A stretch of 31,077 nt of DNA from positions 1 to 31,077 of the IMG/VR virus record IMGVR_UViG_3300032116_014794, one strand, 5' to 3'. The position numbers and the translations under genes are program-made. The notes under the pieces were generated by a model that had not been told where the DNA came from, searched no databases, and was given only the letters and a program-made list of their open reading frames with translations. Shown here piece after piece: positions 9,218-16,537 of the stretch; positions within the stretch are counted from its first letter, which is position 1, and each line of letters starts with the position of its first letter. This DNA comes from a virus.

Positions 9218-9231
9218 AAAAATAAAAAAAT

Positions 9232-11043
9232 ATGGCAGATGGTAATAACGCTTATAAATGTGGCGACTCAGGAACAACATTAGACGTTAATTATAACGGA
9301 TTAACTTTATCGCCTGGTGATGTTGTTTCTTGGCAACTCATATCTAAAGGTGGTTTTGAAACTGGATGTGTAACAATTACAGATGTTGATGTTTCAGATT
9401 CGTCATATAGTGCACAAACACAATACACTGATTGTTATGATTGTTTAAATAACAATAATGGTGTGGTAGAATTATCTAATTGTGCTAGAGGAACGGATAG
9501 TATTATATTACCTGTATCAGATTTAGGAAGTTTTTTAGAGGTTGGTACAGTAATATATGCAACTATTGATGTTAATGTTAAAGGAATAACTGTTAGAATA
9601 ACTTCATGTTGGACTATAGATGGTTACTCAACACCAACAACTGAAAATTATAATAGATTAAATTTGTCATCTATTGTTACATTAGGTGGTAATTATGTTG
9701 GTTTTATAGATAACTGTACTGAATGCTTAGTTGAAAATTTATCACCATATGCCGTTACTAGATGTTTAGAAGGAACCATTGATCATGTTTTACTTTTGGG
9801 TGATGGATATGTTGGTAATGTTATTTCTTATACTGATGGTGTAAACATTTATTGTGGTACTGTGGGTGACCAAGAAGCCGGTTCACCTGAATGGTTATTT
9901 GTTCAAGATTTTGGAGTACCTGTATACAATGGTGAAGCGTGTGATTTATGTTTAACAACATCAAATCAAAAAGTTTTACTTGAAGATTGTACAAATCCTG
10001 AAAATCAATTAGTTGTTTGGGCATCTAATTTATTTGGTAGTGGTGAGTTTTCTCATTTATCATCATCACTTGGTTGTTTTAAAGTAATAGGACCAACAGA
10101 AGAGGCAGTAACAGAAAGTTATTTTTTAGATTTTGTACCTTCTCCAGGTTGTAGTCCATGTATTGAATGTAACGGTGTTTTGAAAGGATATATAGAGTGT
10201 GGTGACGAACCAAGTAGTGGTTCTGTTTTAATTTATGAAGATATACCATATGGTACTGTAATTTATTCACCAAATAGAGAAAGATGTATAACTATAGATA
10301 AAACAACAACAATGCCTCAAGATCATACATTGTATAGTATGACAACATTTGAAGGATGTACTGATTGTAGTGAAAATGCAAATTTTGAGTTATGGGAAGG
10401 ATCTATATGTGAAACAGGACAAATTATTTATGTCTCAACAGTATCTAGTGCTGGATTATCGGCTGGAAACATAGTAAAGGCAATGTGGGGATCGAATGAA
10501 TATGTTTGTATTGAACTACTATCAACTGCCGCTGGTGGTGATAGTGGTACATGGTACGATACCAAAAAAGATAGTTTAGGAAACAGTGAATTATATGACG
10601 ATTGTAATACTTGTGTTGGATCATCAACAATTGTTGTTGGTTTAATTAACTGTGACACAGATGAAGATAGTTATGTGACAATCAGTTTAAGTAATTACCT
10701 TTCGATTATCGGAAATGGTTTTTCATTACCTAATTATACAATAAGAGATCAAAGACAAAATTGTTACACGATTACAAGTGTGTGTCCTTTACCTAGCTCA
10801 GCATCAACTGAAAGCATGTTGGCGGTTTATTTTTATTTTAGTTGTCAGTATTGTCCTGATCAAATTATTACAAGTGCGAATACAGAATACAACACATGTG
10901 TTATATGTTGTGAGTGTGGATCAACAGGTAGCACAGTAAACTCAGTATCAACACCACATCCAACATATACAGACGGTTATAATAACCCAATATTACAATT
11001 AAATATGGTTGTACTTGGAGGTCAAAACGGATTAAACGCTTAG
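9232..11043 (+). CDS. Cysteine-repeat virion surface protein (603 aa)
   Basis: A 603-aa protein, unusually rich in Cys, built of about seven divergent repeats of roughly 70-94 residues. Each repeat has a C-x-x-C pair (CYDC 68, CTEC 162, CDLC 237, CSPC 307, CTDC 376, CNTC 458, CQYC 538), a further Cys 13-18 residues later (84, 178, 253, 323, 393, 474, 556) and a C-x-x-(I/V/L) strand before the pair (46, 126, 208, 282, 352, 426, 511). The rest is beta-rich and acidic. It has no signal peptide. The last repeat ends in a denser cluster (CVICCEC, 556-562). The family is not one I can name. The regular Cys suggest zinc knuckles or disulfides in a tail fibre or host-binding appendage. Confidence 0.72.
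   Translation: MADGNNAYKCGDSGTTLDVNYNGLTLSPGDVVSWQLISKGGFETGCVTITDVDVSDSSYSAQTQYTDCYDCLNNNNGVVELSNCARGTDSIILPVSDLGSFLEVGTVIYATIDVNVKGITVRITSCWTIDGYSTPTTENYNRLNLSSIVTLGGNYVGFIDNCTECLVENLSPYAVTRCLEGTIDHVLLLGDGYVGNVISYTDGVNIYCGTVGDQEAGSPEWLFVQDFGVPVYNGEACDLCLTTSNQKVLLEDCTNPENQLVVWASNLFGSGEFSHLSSSLGCFKVIGPTEEAVTESYFLDFVPSPGCSPCIECNGVLKGYIECGDEPSSGSVLIYEDIPYGTVIYSPNRERCITIDKTTTMPQDHTLYSMTTFEGCTDCSENANFELWEGSICETGQIIYVSTVSSAGLSAGNIVKAMWGSNEYVCIELLSTAAGGDSGTWYDTKKDSLGNSELYDDCNTCVGSSTIVVGLINCDTDEDSYVTISLSNYLSIIGNGFSLPNYTIRDQRQNCYTITSVCPLPSSASTESMLAVYFYFSCQYCPDQIITSANTEYNTCVICCECGSTGSTVNSVSTPHPTYTDGYNNPILQLNMVVLGGQNGLNA
9367..10899 (+). repeat. Seven divergent protein-level Cys repeats
   Basis: The part of the 603-aa protein covering Cys46 to Cys556. 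Repeat phase is set by C-x-x-C pairs spaced 94, 75, 70, 69, 82 and 80 residues apart. The DNA is not conserved between copies, so the repeats are old and kept at the protein level. Confidence 0.7.
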
Positions 11044-11046
11044 ATT

Positions 11047-11496
11047 ATGAATATAAATTATATTATACGTAAAGTATTAAGAGAAGAAGAGAAAAAACAT
11101 TCAAGTAGATACATGTTTTTTTCTAATTTAGAACAAATGAAAAGACAATGTGAAATGTTATTAGAAATGGATCAAGATGATATTGAGTCTATTTTGGAGA
11201 ACGGTCACGATTGGGCTCAAGATCATATTGCTGAAGCTAAAAATAACATGGACCAAGTCTTTGATTTTTTGAAAAACGAAATGGTAGGAGACCGTGATTA
11301 CGAAGAAGATGAAGATATGATTGAAGAAGGTCGTAAAAAAACAGGTACTAAACTTTGCGCTAGAGGAAAGGCTTCCGCAAAATCGAAATATGACGTTTAT
11401 CCCTCAGCTTATGCAAATGGACACGCTATTCAAGTTTGTAAAGGAAAAGTTAAAGGACTTGACGGTAAAAAAAGGTGTTCACCACCATACTGTTAA
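11047..11496 (+). CDS. Small basic Cys protein with C-terminal YPSAYANGHA motif
   Basis: A 149-aa protein in two parts. Residues 1-95 are helical and acidic. The C-terminal 50 residues are basic and Cys-containing: KKTGTKLCARGKASAKSKY, then DVYPSAYANGHAIQVCKG and a CSPPYC end. This tail resembles a short domain (KxxYDVYPSAYANxxAxxVCKG) found in many phage and large-virus proteins, usually annotated as structural or unknown. The N-terminus (INYIIRKVLREE) holds an L-x-E site that could be cut by a gp21-type protease, so it may be packaged in the head or tail. Its stop overlaps the stop of the convergent minus-strand gene by four bases. Confidence 0.72.
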   Translation: MNINYIIRKVLREEEKKHSSRYMFFSNLEQMKRQCEMLLEMDQDDIESILENGHDWAQDHIAEAKNNMDQVFDFLKNEMVGDRDYEEDEDMIEEGRKKTGTKLCARGKASAKSKYDVYPSAYANGHAIQVCKGKVKGLDGKKRCSPPYC

Positions 11497-12209
11497 AGAC
11501 TTGATAAAATATTTTTAACTAAAATATCTAAGGACTCTTTTTGGGTCCTTTTCTTTTTTGGTTTGTATGATGTCATTACAGGTTTTTGGCCTTTACCCGA
11601 TTGTGGATCATTTTTTTCAGCCTTTCTTTTTTGCTGACAAGCGGCTCTTTTTTGAGAATCAGACATTTTTCCCGCAACACCAGCTGCCCTACATTTAGGA
11701 TAAGAACCACTATTAGCGTCACTTCTACCACAAGGTGGATGTTTACCATCAACTTTCCTACAAATGTCAACCCAAGGACCCTTAGGTTGTTTAGAACCTT
11801 TTGGTTTTTTCTTTTTACCAAACCATACCGCCAAATCTTCATTAAGAAGTATTTTATCTAATTCGATCCACTCATTAACAGGAACAATATTTTTACCTTT
11901 ACCTGGCGTTTGATTTATTATTCCACCATCTTCGTCATTTTGTTGTTTGTGAGTTTTATTATATTTTGAAATACTTTTAGATTTCATTTCTAATTTTTTT
12001 CTATCTTTTTTATGAGAATCTACTGAACCGTCGTAACTGTCATATTGTAATTCAGCATTTGAAAAGTTTGAAACTTTTTTAGTAAAAGGACCTAAAGAAC
12101 TGTCTTCCCAATCTATTTCACCCATACTCAAAGGTCCGTTATAATAACCAGCATATCTATCAGAATTTGCCTCCCTAATAATTTTTTTAACTATTTTTTG
12201 AATGTCCAT
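11493..12209 (-). CDS. Lys/Cys-rich DUF6321-like protein
   Basis: A 238-aa basic protein. The C-terminal domain (about 128-222) begins WFGKKKKPKGSKQPKGPW and continues VDICRKVDGKHPPCGRSD, YPKCRAAGVAGKMSD and QKRAACQQKRKAE. This Cys/Lys-rich pattern resembles the DUF6321/DUF5872-type domains common in phages and large viruses, of unknown function and perhaps nucleic-acid binding. The N-terminus MDIQKIVKKIIREA contains an I-x-E|A site like those cut by T4-type prohead proteases. The start overlaps the stop of the upstream membrane-protein gene (TAATG), and a TATTTAT element lies 19 bases upstream inside that gene. The stop shares a TTAA with the convergent gene. The exact DUF number should be verified. 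Confidence 0.75.
   Translation of the reverse strand: MDIQKIVKKIIREANSDRYAGYYNGPLSMGEIDWEDSSLGPFTKKVSNFSNAELQYDSYDGSVDSHKKDRKKLEMKSKSISKYNKTHKQQNDEDGGIINQTPGKGKNIVPVNEWIELDKILLNEDLAVWFGKKKKPKGSKQPKGPWVDICRKVDGKHPPCGRSDANSGSYPKCRAAGVAGKMSDSQKRAACQQKRKAEKNDPQSGKGQKPVMTSYKPKKKRTQKESLDILVKNILSSL
11530..11559 (+). terminator. Candidate intrinsic terminator of the plus-strand operon
   Basis: AAGGAC (11530-11535) pairs with GTCCTT (11545-11550) around a 9-base loop, followed by TTCTTTTTT. It lies 34 bases past the end of the plus-strand run, inside the C-terminal codons of the convergent minus-strand gene. The stem is short, so confidence is moderate. Confidence 0.45.
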
Positions 12210-12670
12210 TATCTTCTTTTACTTTCTAATAAATATCTATAAACCAGTAAATGTATATGATAAAACACCAGCACCATAATACCCCAAGTTTCCGCCCAAA
12301 ATAAACCATTAAAAAGTAACACCGCAGAAAATATAAAGATAAACAAATAATATCTAAATCTTTTAATAGACCACAAAGATACGCCTGAAAAAATAAAAAA
12401 TAATATAGCAAAAATATTATGTAATACAAAATAATCACAAACAGGAAACGCGGTTAAAAGTAATAGAAGAGTTGCCGGTATTCTCCATTTTTCTAATTTA
12501 AAAAAGAAAAAACTAACAAGAGCATTTGTTATAATAAACATGGGTTGGAGTGGTGTGCTCCAAGACTGTGATATTGCACTATTATCACCATATAGGATAT
12601 AAATAATAAAAGGTTGTAAGACCGCTAAAAACGATGCGAACAACCTTTCAAAAATATCCCACCTACTCAT
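12209..12670 (-). CDS. Polytopic membrane protein (153 aa)
   Basis: A 153-aa very hydrophobic protein with about five or six membrane helices, roughly at residues 10-28, 42-58, 66-82, 84-102, 107-125 and 127-146. Loops are short and the C-terminus is basic (YLLESKRR). No transporter or enzyme motif is recognised, and it is too long for a simple holin. Its ATG follows directly on the TAG stop of the secreted CUB-domain protein (TAGATG), which points to translational coupling. A role with that exported protein, such as superinfection exclusion or envelope alteration, is inference from position only. Confidence 0.7.
   Translation of the reverse strand: MSRWDIFERLFASFLAVLQPFIIYILYGDNSAISQSWSTPLQPMFIITNALVSFFFFKLEKWRIPATLLLLLTAFPVCDYFVLHNIFAILFFIFSGVSLWSIKRFRYYLFIFIFSAVLLFNGLFWAETWGIMVLVFYHIHLLVYRYLLESKRR
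12229..12235 (-). promoter_or_regulatory. TATTTAT promoter-like element inside upstream gene
   Basis: Read on the minus strand this is TATTTAT, 19 bases before the ATG at 12209, within the last codons of the membrane-protein gene. It would let the DUF6321-like gene be expressed late, apart from the rest of the cassette. Confidence 0.4.
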
Positions 12671-14662
12671 CTACCTAATCATTTTTCTAATACTTCCGTC
12701 GTCATAAATTTCAATAACAAACCCCTTTGTGTAATCAGGATTTACTTCTTGACCCATTAAATTTACATATTTAATAATTTTCTTCTCAGTAATTGTTTTT
12801 GTTACTAATATTGGTCCGTAAGTTTCAAATTTACCATCAATATCAAATTGTTGTAATCTATAATAAGTTAATTCATTTAAATTATAATCAATATAAGAAT
12901 ACTTTAATTCTTGTATTGAGTTACCGGCTGACGGAATTGTTGTGATTTTTCTCCAATTCTCACCGTTTACTGACACCTCTAAATCAAAATGACTTGAGTT
13001 ATTTTCACTTGCTGTTGTCCATTTAACAACATTCCACTGAGGGTATGGTGTGGCTTCAAATTGTGTTAATTCTACAGGTAATGAAATAGGGTTAGATATT
13101 CTTATTGTATACTCTTCAATTTCACCATAACCATAACCTATTGAATAATAAGCGTCAATATCAGGTGTATTATTCCATACAGATAATACTCTCATTAAAA
13201 CGTCCCCTGTTACCGCATCTGAAGGTATTGTTACAAGTTGTGATGTAGAATTTGCAGTTGCTTTTAACAAAACATTTTCTGTTGTTTGTAAGACACCATC
13301 ACCGTTCCAATCAATCCAAGCAGCATAACCTTGTCCTGGATTTAAAGTGTTTGCTGCAGTTACAGATAAATTGTAAGGTTCACCTTTTGTAACATTTGCA
13401 ATTATTGAGGTATAATCTGAATAAGCATCACCGTCATTAGTCGTTGTATTATTTATATCATTAAAAGTAACATTTGTTATATGATCTCCATCAACAATTC
13501 CTGATGAATATGGTGGTGCACTTTTAAGTGTTATATTTACAATATTAGAAACACCAGATGGACAAGTACCGTCTTTTGATGTTGTTCTAAAATACGCATT
13601 TGTTTCTTGTACGTTTAATTGAATGTTGTACGGATTTGCGGGGTTTGTAACAGTACCGTCTACTGTCGTAAAATTATCAAATGACCACTCAATTTTTGTT
13701 ATTGACCCACCATTTCCGGTAGTCGTTAAAGAAACCCCATCATTAACTGTTGTTAAACTTTTATTAGTACTTAATGTTCCTCCATTTGTTGGTGTTGTAC
13801 ATATCGTAACTGATGTTACTGTTGCTTGGAAACCAACCCTAATACCACTAATATCTGAAGTAAACCTTAATGTAAGTTGTCCTGAAGCATTTTCAGCAGT
13901 AATAGTTGCAGGTAATGATGTACCATTTAATGTTGCAAGTAAGGGAGAACTTGTATTTGGCCCATCATAAACATATAAGAAATCATAAACGGCCTCTATG
14001 TTGAATGATGAAAAATTTAATTGTAATTTTTTTGTATTGTCAGATGGTGTTAAAGTTACTGTTTGATCTAAATTATTATTGTATGTGTCAGTAGGTCCTC
14101 CGGCATCAGTTATTGTATAAGTAAGTGTAGATGTTAATGTTTGACTACAATTTCCTAAAAATGGTATTAGTGTATTTTGATTTGTTACAGTTGATGTAAT
14201 ACCTAAATCATCGACATATCTTTCGTGTGCACCTGATGCTCTACCATCTAAAAGTCTTATAAAAACATTTGTAAGACCTAAAGCACCAATATTTAAAGTG
14301 TATTGTTGATAGGTTGTTGTTAGTGCTGATACGGTACCCCTTGTTGTCCAAGTTGTTCCGTCAGGAGATGTTTGAACATTTAAAGTCCAAGCAGTTGAGT
14401 TACTACTTCTTCTATACCAAAAAGAAAGAACACCAGGATTTGCAATTTGTGGTGTTCTAATCCAATCACCGGCACCATTAAATCCTGCCGCATAATTACC
14501 GGTTCTTACTGGTGAAGTTGATGCAAGTATGGAATTTACACCCCATGTACCTCCTTGTGTTGTTAATGTACTTGTAAAACTTTCGTAAATTAAATATTGA
14601 TTACATTGTGAATTTGCTATCAGACTGATAAGCATGGTTAAAATTAAAAACAGTTTTTTCAT
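12671..14662 (-). CDS. Secreted CUB/GEVED multidomain protein with T9SS-type C-terminus
   Basis: A 663-aa protein that looks like a Bacteroidota exported protein. Residues 1-18 form a signal peptide (MKKLFLILTMLISLIANS). Next come a MAM or jelly-roll-like domain (about 25-160), a CUB-like domain (165-285, with YDFLYVYDGPNTSSP), an Ig-like domain (290-380) and a GEVED domain (390-522, with GYAAWIDWNGDG and GYGEIEEYTI). A fibronectin-like linker (527-620, LPVELTQFEATPYPQWNVV) is typical of flavobacterial type IX cargo. The last 38 residues, with YVNLMGQEV and GFVIEIYDDGSIRKMIR, fit a T9SS type A sorting domain. No catalytic residues are evident, so binding or adhesion is likeliest. It heads a tight run with the membrane protein and the DUF6321-like gene. 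Confidence 0.85.
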   Translation of the reverse strand: MKKLFLILTMLISLIANSQCNQYLIYESFTSTLTTQGGTWGVNSILASTSPVRTGNYAAGFNGAGDWIRTPQIANPGVLSFWYRRSSNSTAWTLNVQTSPDGTTWTTRGTVSALTTTYQQYTLNIGALGLTNVFIRLLDGRASGAHERYVDDLGITSTVTNQNTLIPFLGNCSQTLTSTLTYTITDAGGPTDTYNNNLDQTVTLTPSDNTKKLQLNFSSFNIEAVYDFLYVYDGPNTSSPLLATLNGTSLPATITAENASGQLTLRFTSDISGIRVGFQATVTSVTICTTPTNGGTLSTNKSLTTVNDGVSLTTTGNGGSITKIEWSFDNFTTVDGTVTNPANPYNIQLNVQETNAYFRTTSKDGTCPSGVSNIVNITLKSAPPYSSGIVDGDHITNVTFNDINNTTTNDGDAYSDYTSIIANVTKGEPYNLSVTAANTLNPGQGYAAWIDWNGDGVLQTTENVLLKATANSTSQLVTIPSDAVTGDVLMRVLSVWNNTPDIDAYYSIGYGYGEIEEYTIRISNPISLPVELTQFEATPYPQWNVVKWTTASENNSSHFDLEVSVNGENWRKITTIPSAGNSIQELKYSYIDYNLNELTYYRLQQFDIDGKFETYGPILVTKTITEKKIIKYVNLMGQEVNPDYTKGFVIEIYDDGSIRKMIR

Positions 14663-14692
14663 TTAAGTATTTTTAAAAAATAAGATTTCCCC

Positions 14693-14704
14693 TATAAATA
14701 AATA
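14693..14704 (-). promoter_or_regulatory. Double TATTTAT element before the CUB protein gene
   Basis: Read on the minus strand this is TATTTATTTATA followed by GGGGAAATCTT, about 31 bases before the ATG at 14662. It lies in the loop and stem of the 14689-14710 hairpin, so promoter and terminator readings overlap. Confidence 0.4.
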
Positions 14705-14748
14705 TAGGGGAACTCCTGATTGATCAACCATTTTAATGTGTAAATGAA

Positions 14749-14755
14749 TATTTAT
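14749..14755 (+). promoter_or_regulatory. Opposed TATTTAT element (possible antisense promoter)
   Basis: TATTTAT followed by GGGGAAATCTT on the plus strand, a copy of the element facing the CUB gene. No plus-strand coding sequence follows; transcription from it would run antisense into the 32-aa peptide gene and the subtilase gene. Confidence 0.3.
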
Positions 14756-14772
14756 GGGGAAATCTTTTATAT

Positions 14773-14871
14773 CTACACTCCTATAATGATTATCTTAAAT
14801 ACTGTCGTTATTGAAAACATGGTCATAAAGACTAAAGAGAACAATTTTAGATTATCTAAAAACTTTTTCAT
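14773..14871 (-). CDS. Possible 32-aa single-pass membrane peptide
   Basis: An ATG one base after the stop of the subtilase gene opens a 32-codon frame ending in TAG. The product begins MKKFLDNLKLFSLVF and continues as one hydrophobic helix rich in Met, Phe, Ile and Thr, ending KIIIIGV. A Lys-rich start followed by one long hydrophobic segment fits a small membrane peptide. The near-overlap with the subtilase stop suggests coupled translation. It could be a spurious frame, since AT-rich DNA yields short hydrophobic frames easily; codon pattern and tight spacing are the only support. Confidence 0.4.
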   Translation of the reverse strand: MKKFLDNLKLFSLVFMTMFSITTVFKIIIIGV

Positions 14872-14872
14872 A

Positions 14873-16327
14873 TTAATTTTTGTATATTTTTTTGATTATT
14901 AAATTATTGCTAACAATAAAGTAAAACCCAGGTAACGCGTTTTCTAAGTTTGTTACTTTGCCGTTTATGTCGATTACTGTCAAGTTTGATAAGTCATCAC
15001 CTAAAGTTATTTTATCTTTGTTATCCCACCCGAAGTGATTTCCATTACCACCTTGATTACCGTTGTTTCCTCCACCTTGGCCAGGGTTAGAGTTATCAAC
15101 ACCGTCAGCATCGTTTCCGTGACCGTTATTACCATCTTCCACTTCTTGAATCATGTTCCAAGCAGTTTGAACTGCCAATCCTGAGTTTAATCTTCCCGAT
15201 CCGATTTTACCTACATAGTTAGGATTTAAAATATCTATGTTAGTTGCTGTTAATCTTAAAATTGAATCTATTTCTTGATTTGTTAAGTCAGGTTTAACAG
15301 ATAACATAAGTGCAACTGTTCCTGTTACGTAAGGAGCTGCAAATGATGTTCCTGAAGAGTAAGTATACCACCCCGGTGCCGGTGTCAATAATACGTTGTG
15401 GCCAGGTGCACAAATATCTACACTTGAATTTGTTTGGTGTCTTGTGTTAGGATTACCGATTGTTTTTTCGATATTATCTTGTGAACCTACACTTGTTACT
15501 GAAAATACGTGATTATAAGACGCAGGATATACTAATGTGTTTGGTCCTCCACATGTAGTTCCGTTTCCTGCTGAAGCCACGATAAATGTGCCGTTATTAT
15601 AAACCTCATCAATAGCCATTTGAGCATAAGGGTTAAAAGAACAACCTGAAGCCCAAGATAAGTTAATTACTTTGGCTCCAGAGTAAGATGCGATTAACAT
15701 GTCGTTATAGTTCATTCTATAAAGACTAAGTGTTGTGTTGTAACCGATTGACGATAAACCGATTGAGTTGTTTGTGTTTCCCGCAACTATTGTTGCCACG
15801 GCCGTACCATGTGTACGGGTTGATGTGTTTGTGTTGTCATAATAATTAATTTTACCTGTTAATTCTTCGTGATTTGTATAGAAGTTTTGATCTGATACCG
15901 CCACGTTTATTGTTGAGTCTCCTGTTGTATAAACCCAAGCATTTTCTGCCCCTATTAAATCTAAAGCCCAATTAGATGTTGAAACTATATTATAATCATT
16001 TGGTAATTCTAGGGTTTCGTATGTTGGTCCGTATTCTAACCCCTTTAATCCGTTTACTCTACTTAATGATACATATAAATCAGTTATATCACAATGACTA
16101 CAAGTAAATTCAAATACATTTTGTAATTTTTCTTGTTTTGAAGAAGGAAACGCTTTATAGTAAGTTAAGTCAGTATGTAAATCTGTAACTATTGAAATAA
16201 ATTGTGTATTTCTTTGTAATTGTTCTACATTTTCTACAGTCACCCATACAGAATTTTTTTGTCCGAAAGATACTACAGTTATTAAACTGATTAGTAATGT
16301 TGTAATTGTTGTTTTTAAGTTTTTCAT
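14873..16327 (-). CDS. Secreted subtilisin-like protease (S8) with T9SS-type C-terminus
   Basis: A 484-aa exported serine protease. Residues 1-22 are a signal peptide ending VVSFGQ, a common flavobacterial cleavage context. Residues 25-105 resemble a propeptide. The S8 catalytic domain spans about 112-392: Asp146 in INVAVSDQNF, His173 in HGTAVATIVAG, oxyanion Asn255 in ASAGN and Ser328 in SSGTSFAAPYVTG, so the triad is complete. A Gly/Asn-rich linker (about 398-432) leads to a short C-terminal domain (LSNLTVIDINGKVTNLENAL, then GFYFIVSNNLIIKKIYKN) like a T9SS type A sorting signal. Exported subtilases of this design are normally host enzymes. Here it lies directly downstream of the capsid gene in a phage head cluster. 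It may shave surface proteins, act at lysis or block superinfection. Confidence 0.9.
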   Translation of the reverse strand: MKNLKTTITTLLISLITVVSFGQKNSVWVTVENVEQLQRNTQFISIVTDLHTDLTYYKAFPSSKQEKLQNVFEFTCSHCDITDLYVSLSRVNGLKGLEYGPTYETLELPNDYNIVSTSNWALDLIGAENAWVYTTGDSTINVAVSDQNFYTNHEELTGKINYYDNTNTSTRTHGTAVATIVAGNTNNSIGLSSIGYNTTLSLYRMNYNDMLIASYSGAKVINLSWASGCSFNPYAQMAIDEVYNNGTFIVASAGNGTTCGGPNTLVYPASYNHVFSVTSVGSQDNIEKTIGNPNTRHQTNSSVDICAPGHNVLLTPAPGWYTYSSGTSFAAPYVTGTVALMLSVKPDLTNQEIDSILRLTATNIDILNPNYVGKIGSGRLNSGLAVQTAWNMIQEVEDGNNGHGNDADGVDNSNPGQGGGNNGNQGGNGNHFGWDNKDKITLGDDLSNLTVIDINGKVTNLENALPGFYFIVSNNLIIKKIYKN

Positions 16328-16356
16328 AATCTATTAGTTTTATTTTGTCTACACCA

Positions 16357-16373
16357 ATAGATATTCTATTATA
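16357..16373 (-). promoter_or_regulatory. Weak promoter candidate for the subtilase gene
   Basis: On the minus strand TATAAT (16368-16373) is followed at once by TATCTAT (16357-16363), one mismatch from the TATTTAT element. No good -35 box stands 16-18 bases upstream. It is the best candidate in this 210-base gap, which otherwise holds only the capsid terminator. Confidence 0.25.
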
Positions 16374-16492
16374 CAAGGGAAAACCACTTTTAGATACCCC
16401 CTAAACAGTCAATTTAAGTTATCACAATTAGTTATTAATATGTGAAAATACGTAGATATATACGTAATAAAAACTAATTTTTATAAAAACAA

Positions 16493-16518
16493 AAAAGGTC
16501 AGAGTAATCTGACCTTTT
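16493..16518 (-). terminator. Intrinsic terminator after the major capsid gene
   Basis: AAAAGGTCAGA (16493-16503) pairs perfectly with TCTGACCTTTT (16508-16518) around a 4-base loop. In the minus-strand direction the stem is followed by further T residues. It lies 20 bases past the capsid stop and should isolate the abundant capsid message from the protease gene downstream. It may work in both directions. Confidence 0.85.
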
Positions 16519-16537
16519 CCTATTCTAAAGATATTGA

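Larger units (their letters stand above)
14682..14766. repeat. Inverted repeat flanking two promoter-like elements
   Basis: AAGATTTCCCCTATAAATA (14682-14700) and TATTTATGGGGAAATCTT (14749-14766) are inverted copies differing by one inserted base, about 48 bases apart. Each arm holds a TATTTAT core joined to GGGGAAATCTT, pointing outwards in opposite directions. The left arm also forms a tighter hairpin, CCCCTATA (14689-14696) with TATAGGGG (14703-14710). It may be a paired promoter, an operator or a terminator of the upstream protease unit. Confidence 0.6.

Noticed and set aside
10428-10658. Minus-strand frames within the cysteine-repeat gene
   Set aside because: Shadows of the plus-strand gene; their Cys/His content comes from complementing the regular coding repeats.
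12209-12670. Calling the 153-aa membrane protein a holin
   Set aside because: Five or six helices and its length exceed normal holins; the 84-aa two-helix protein at 21701-21955 fits better.
13623-13970. 115-aa open frame on the plus strand opposite the CUB protein gene
   Set aside because: It is the antisense shadow of a long gene with clear domains; the Val/Pro-rich product has no recognisable feature.
16328-16537. TTGACT with TATAAT upstream of the subtilase as a standard promoter
   Set aside because: The two boxes are about 33 bases apart on the minus strand, too far for one promoter, so only a weak -10-type candidate was kept.
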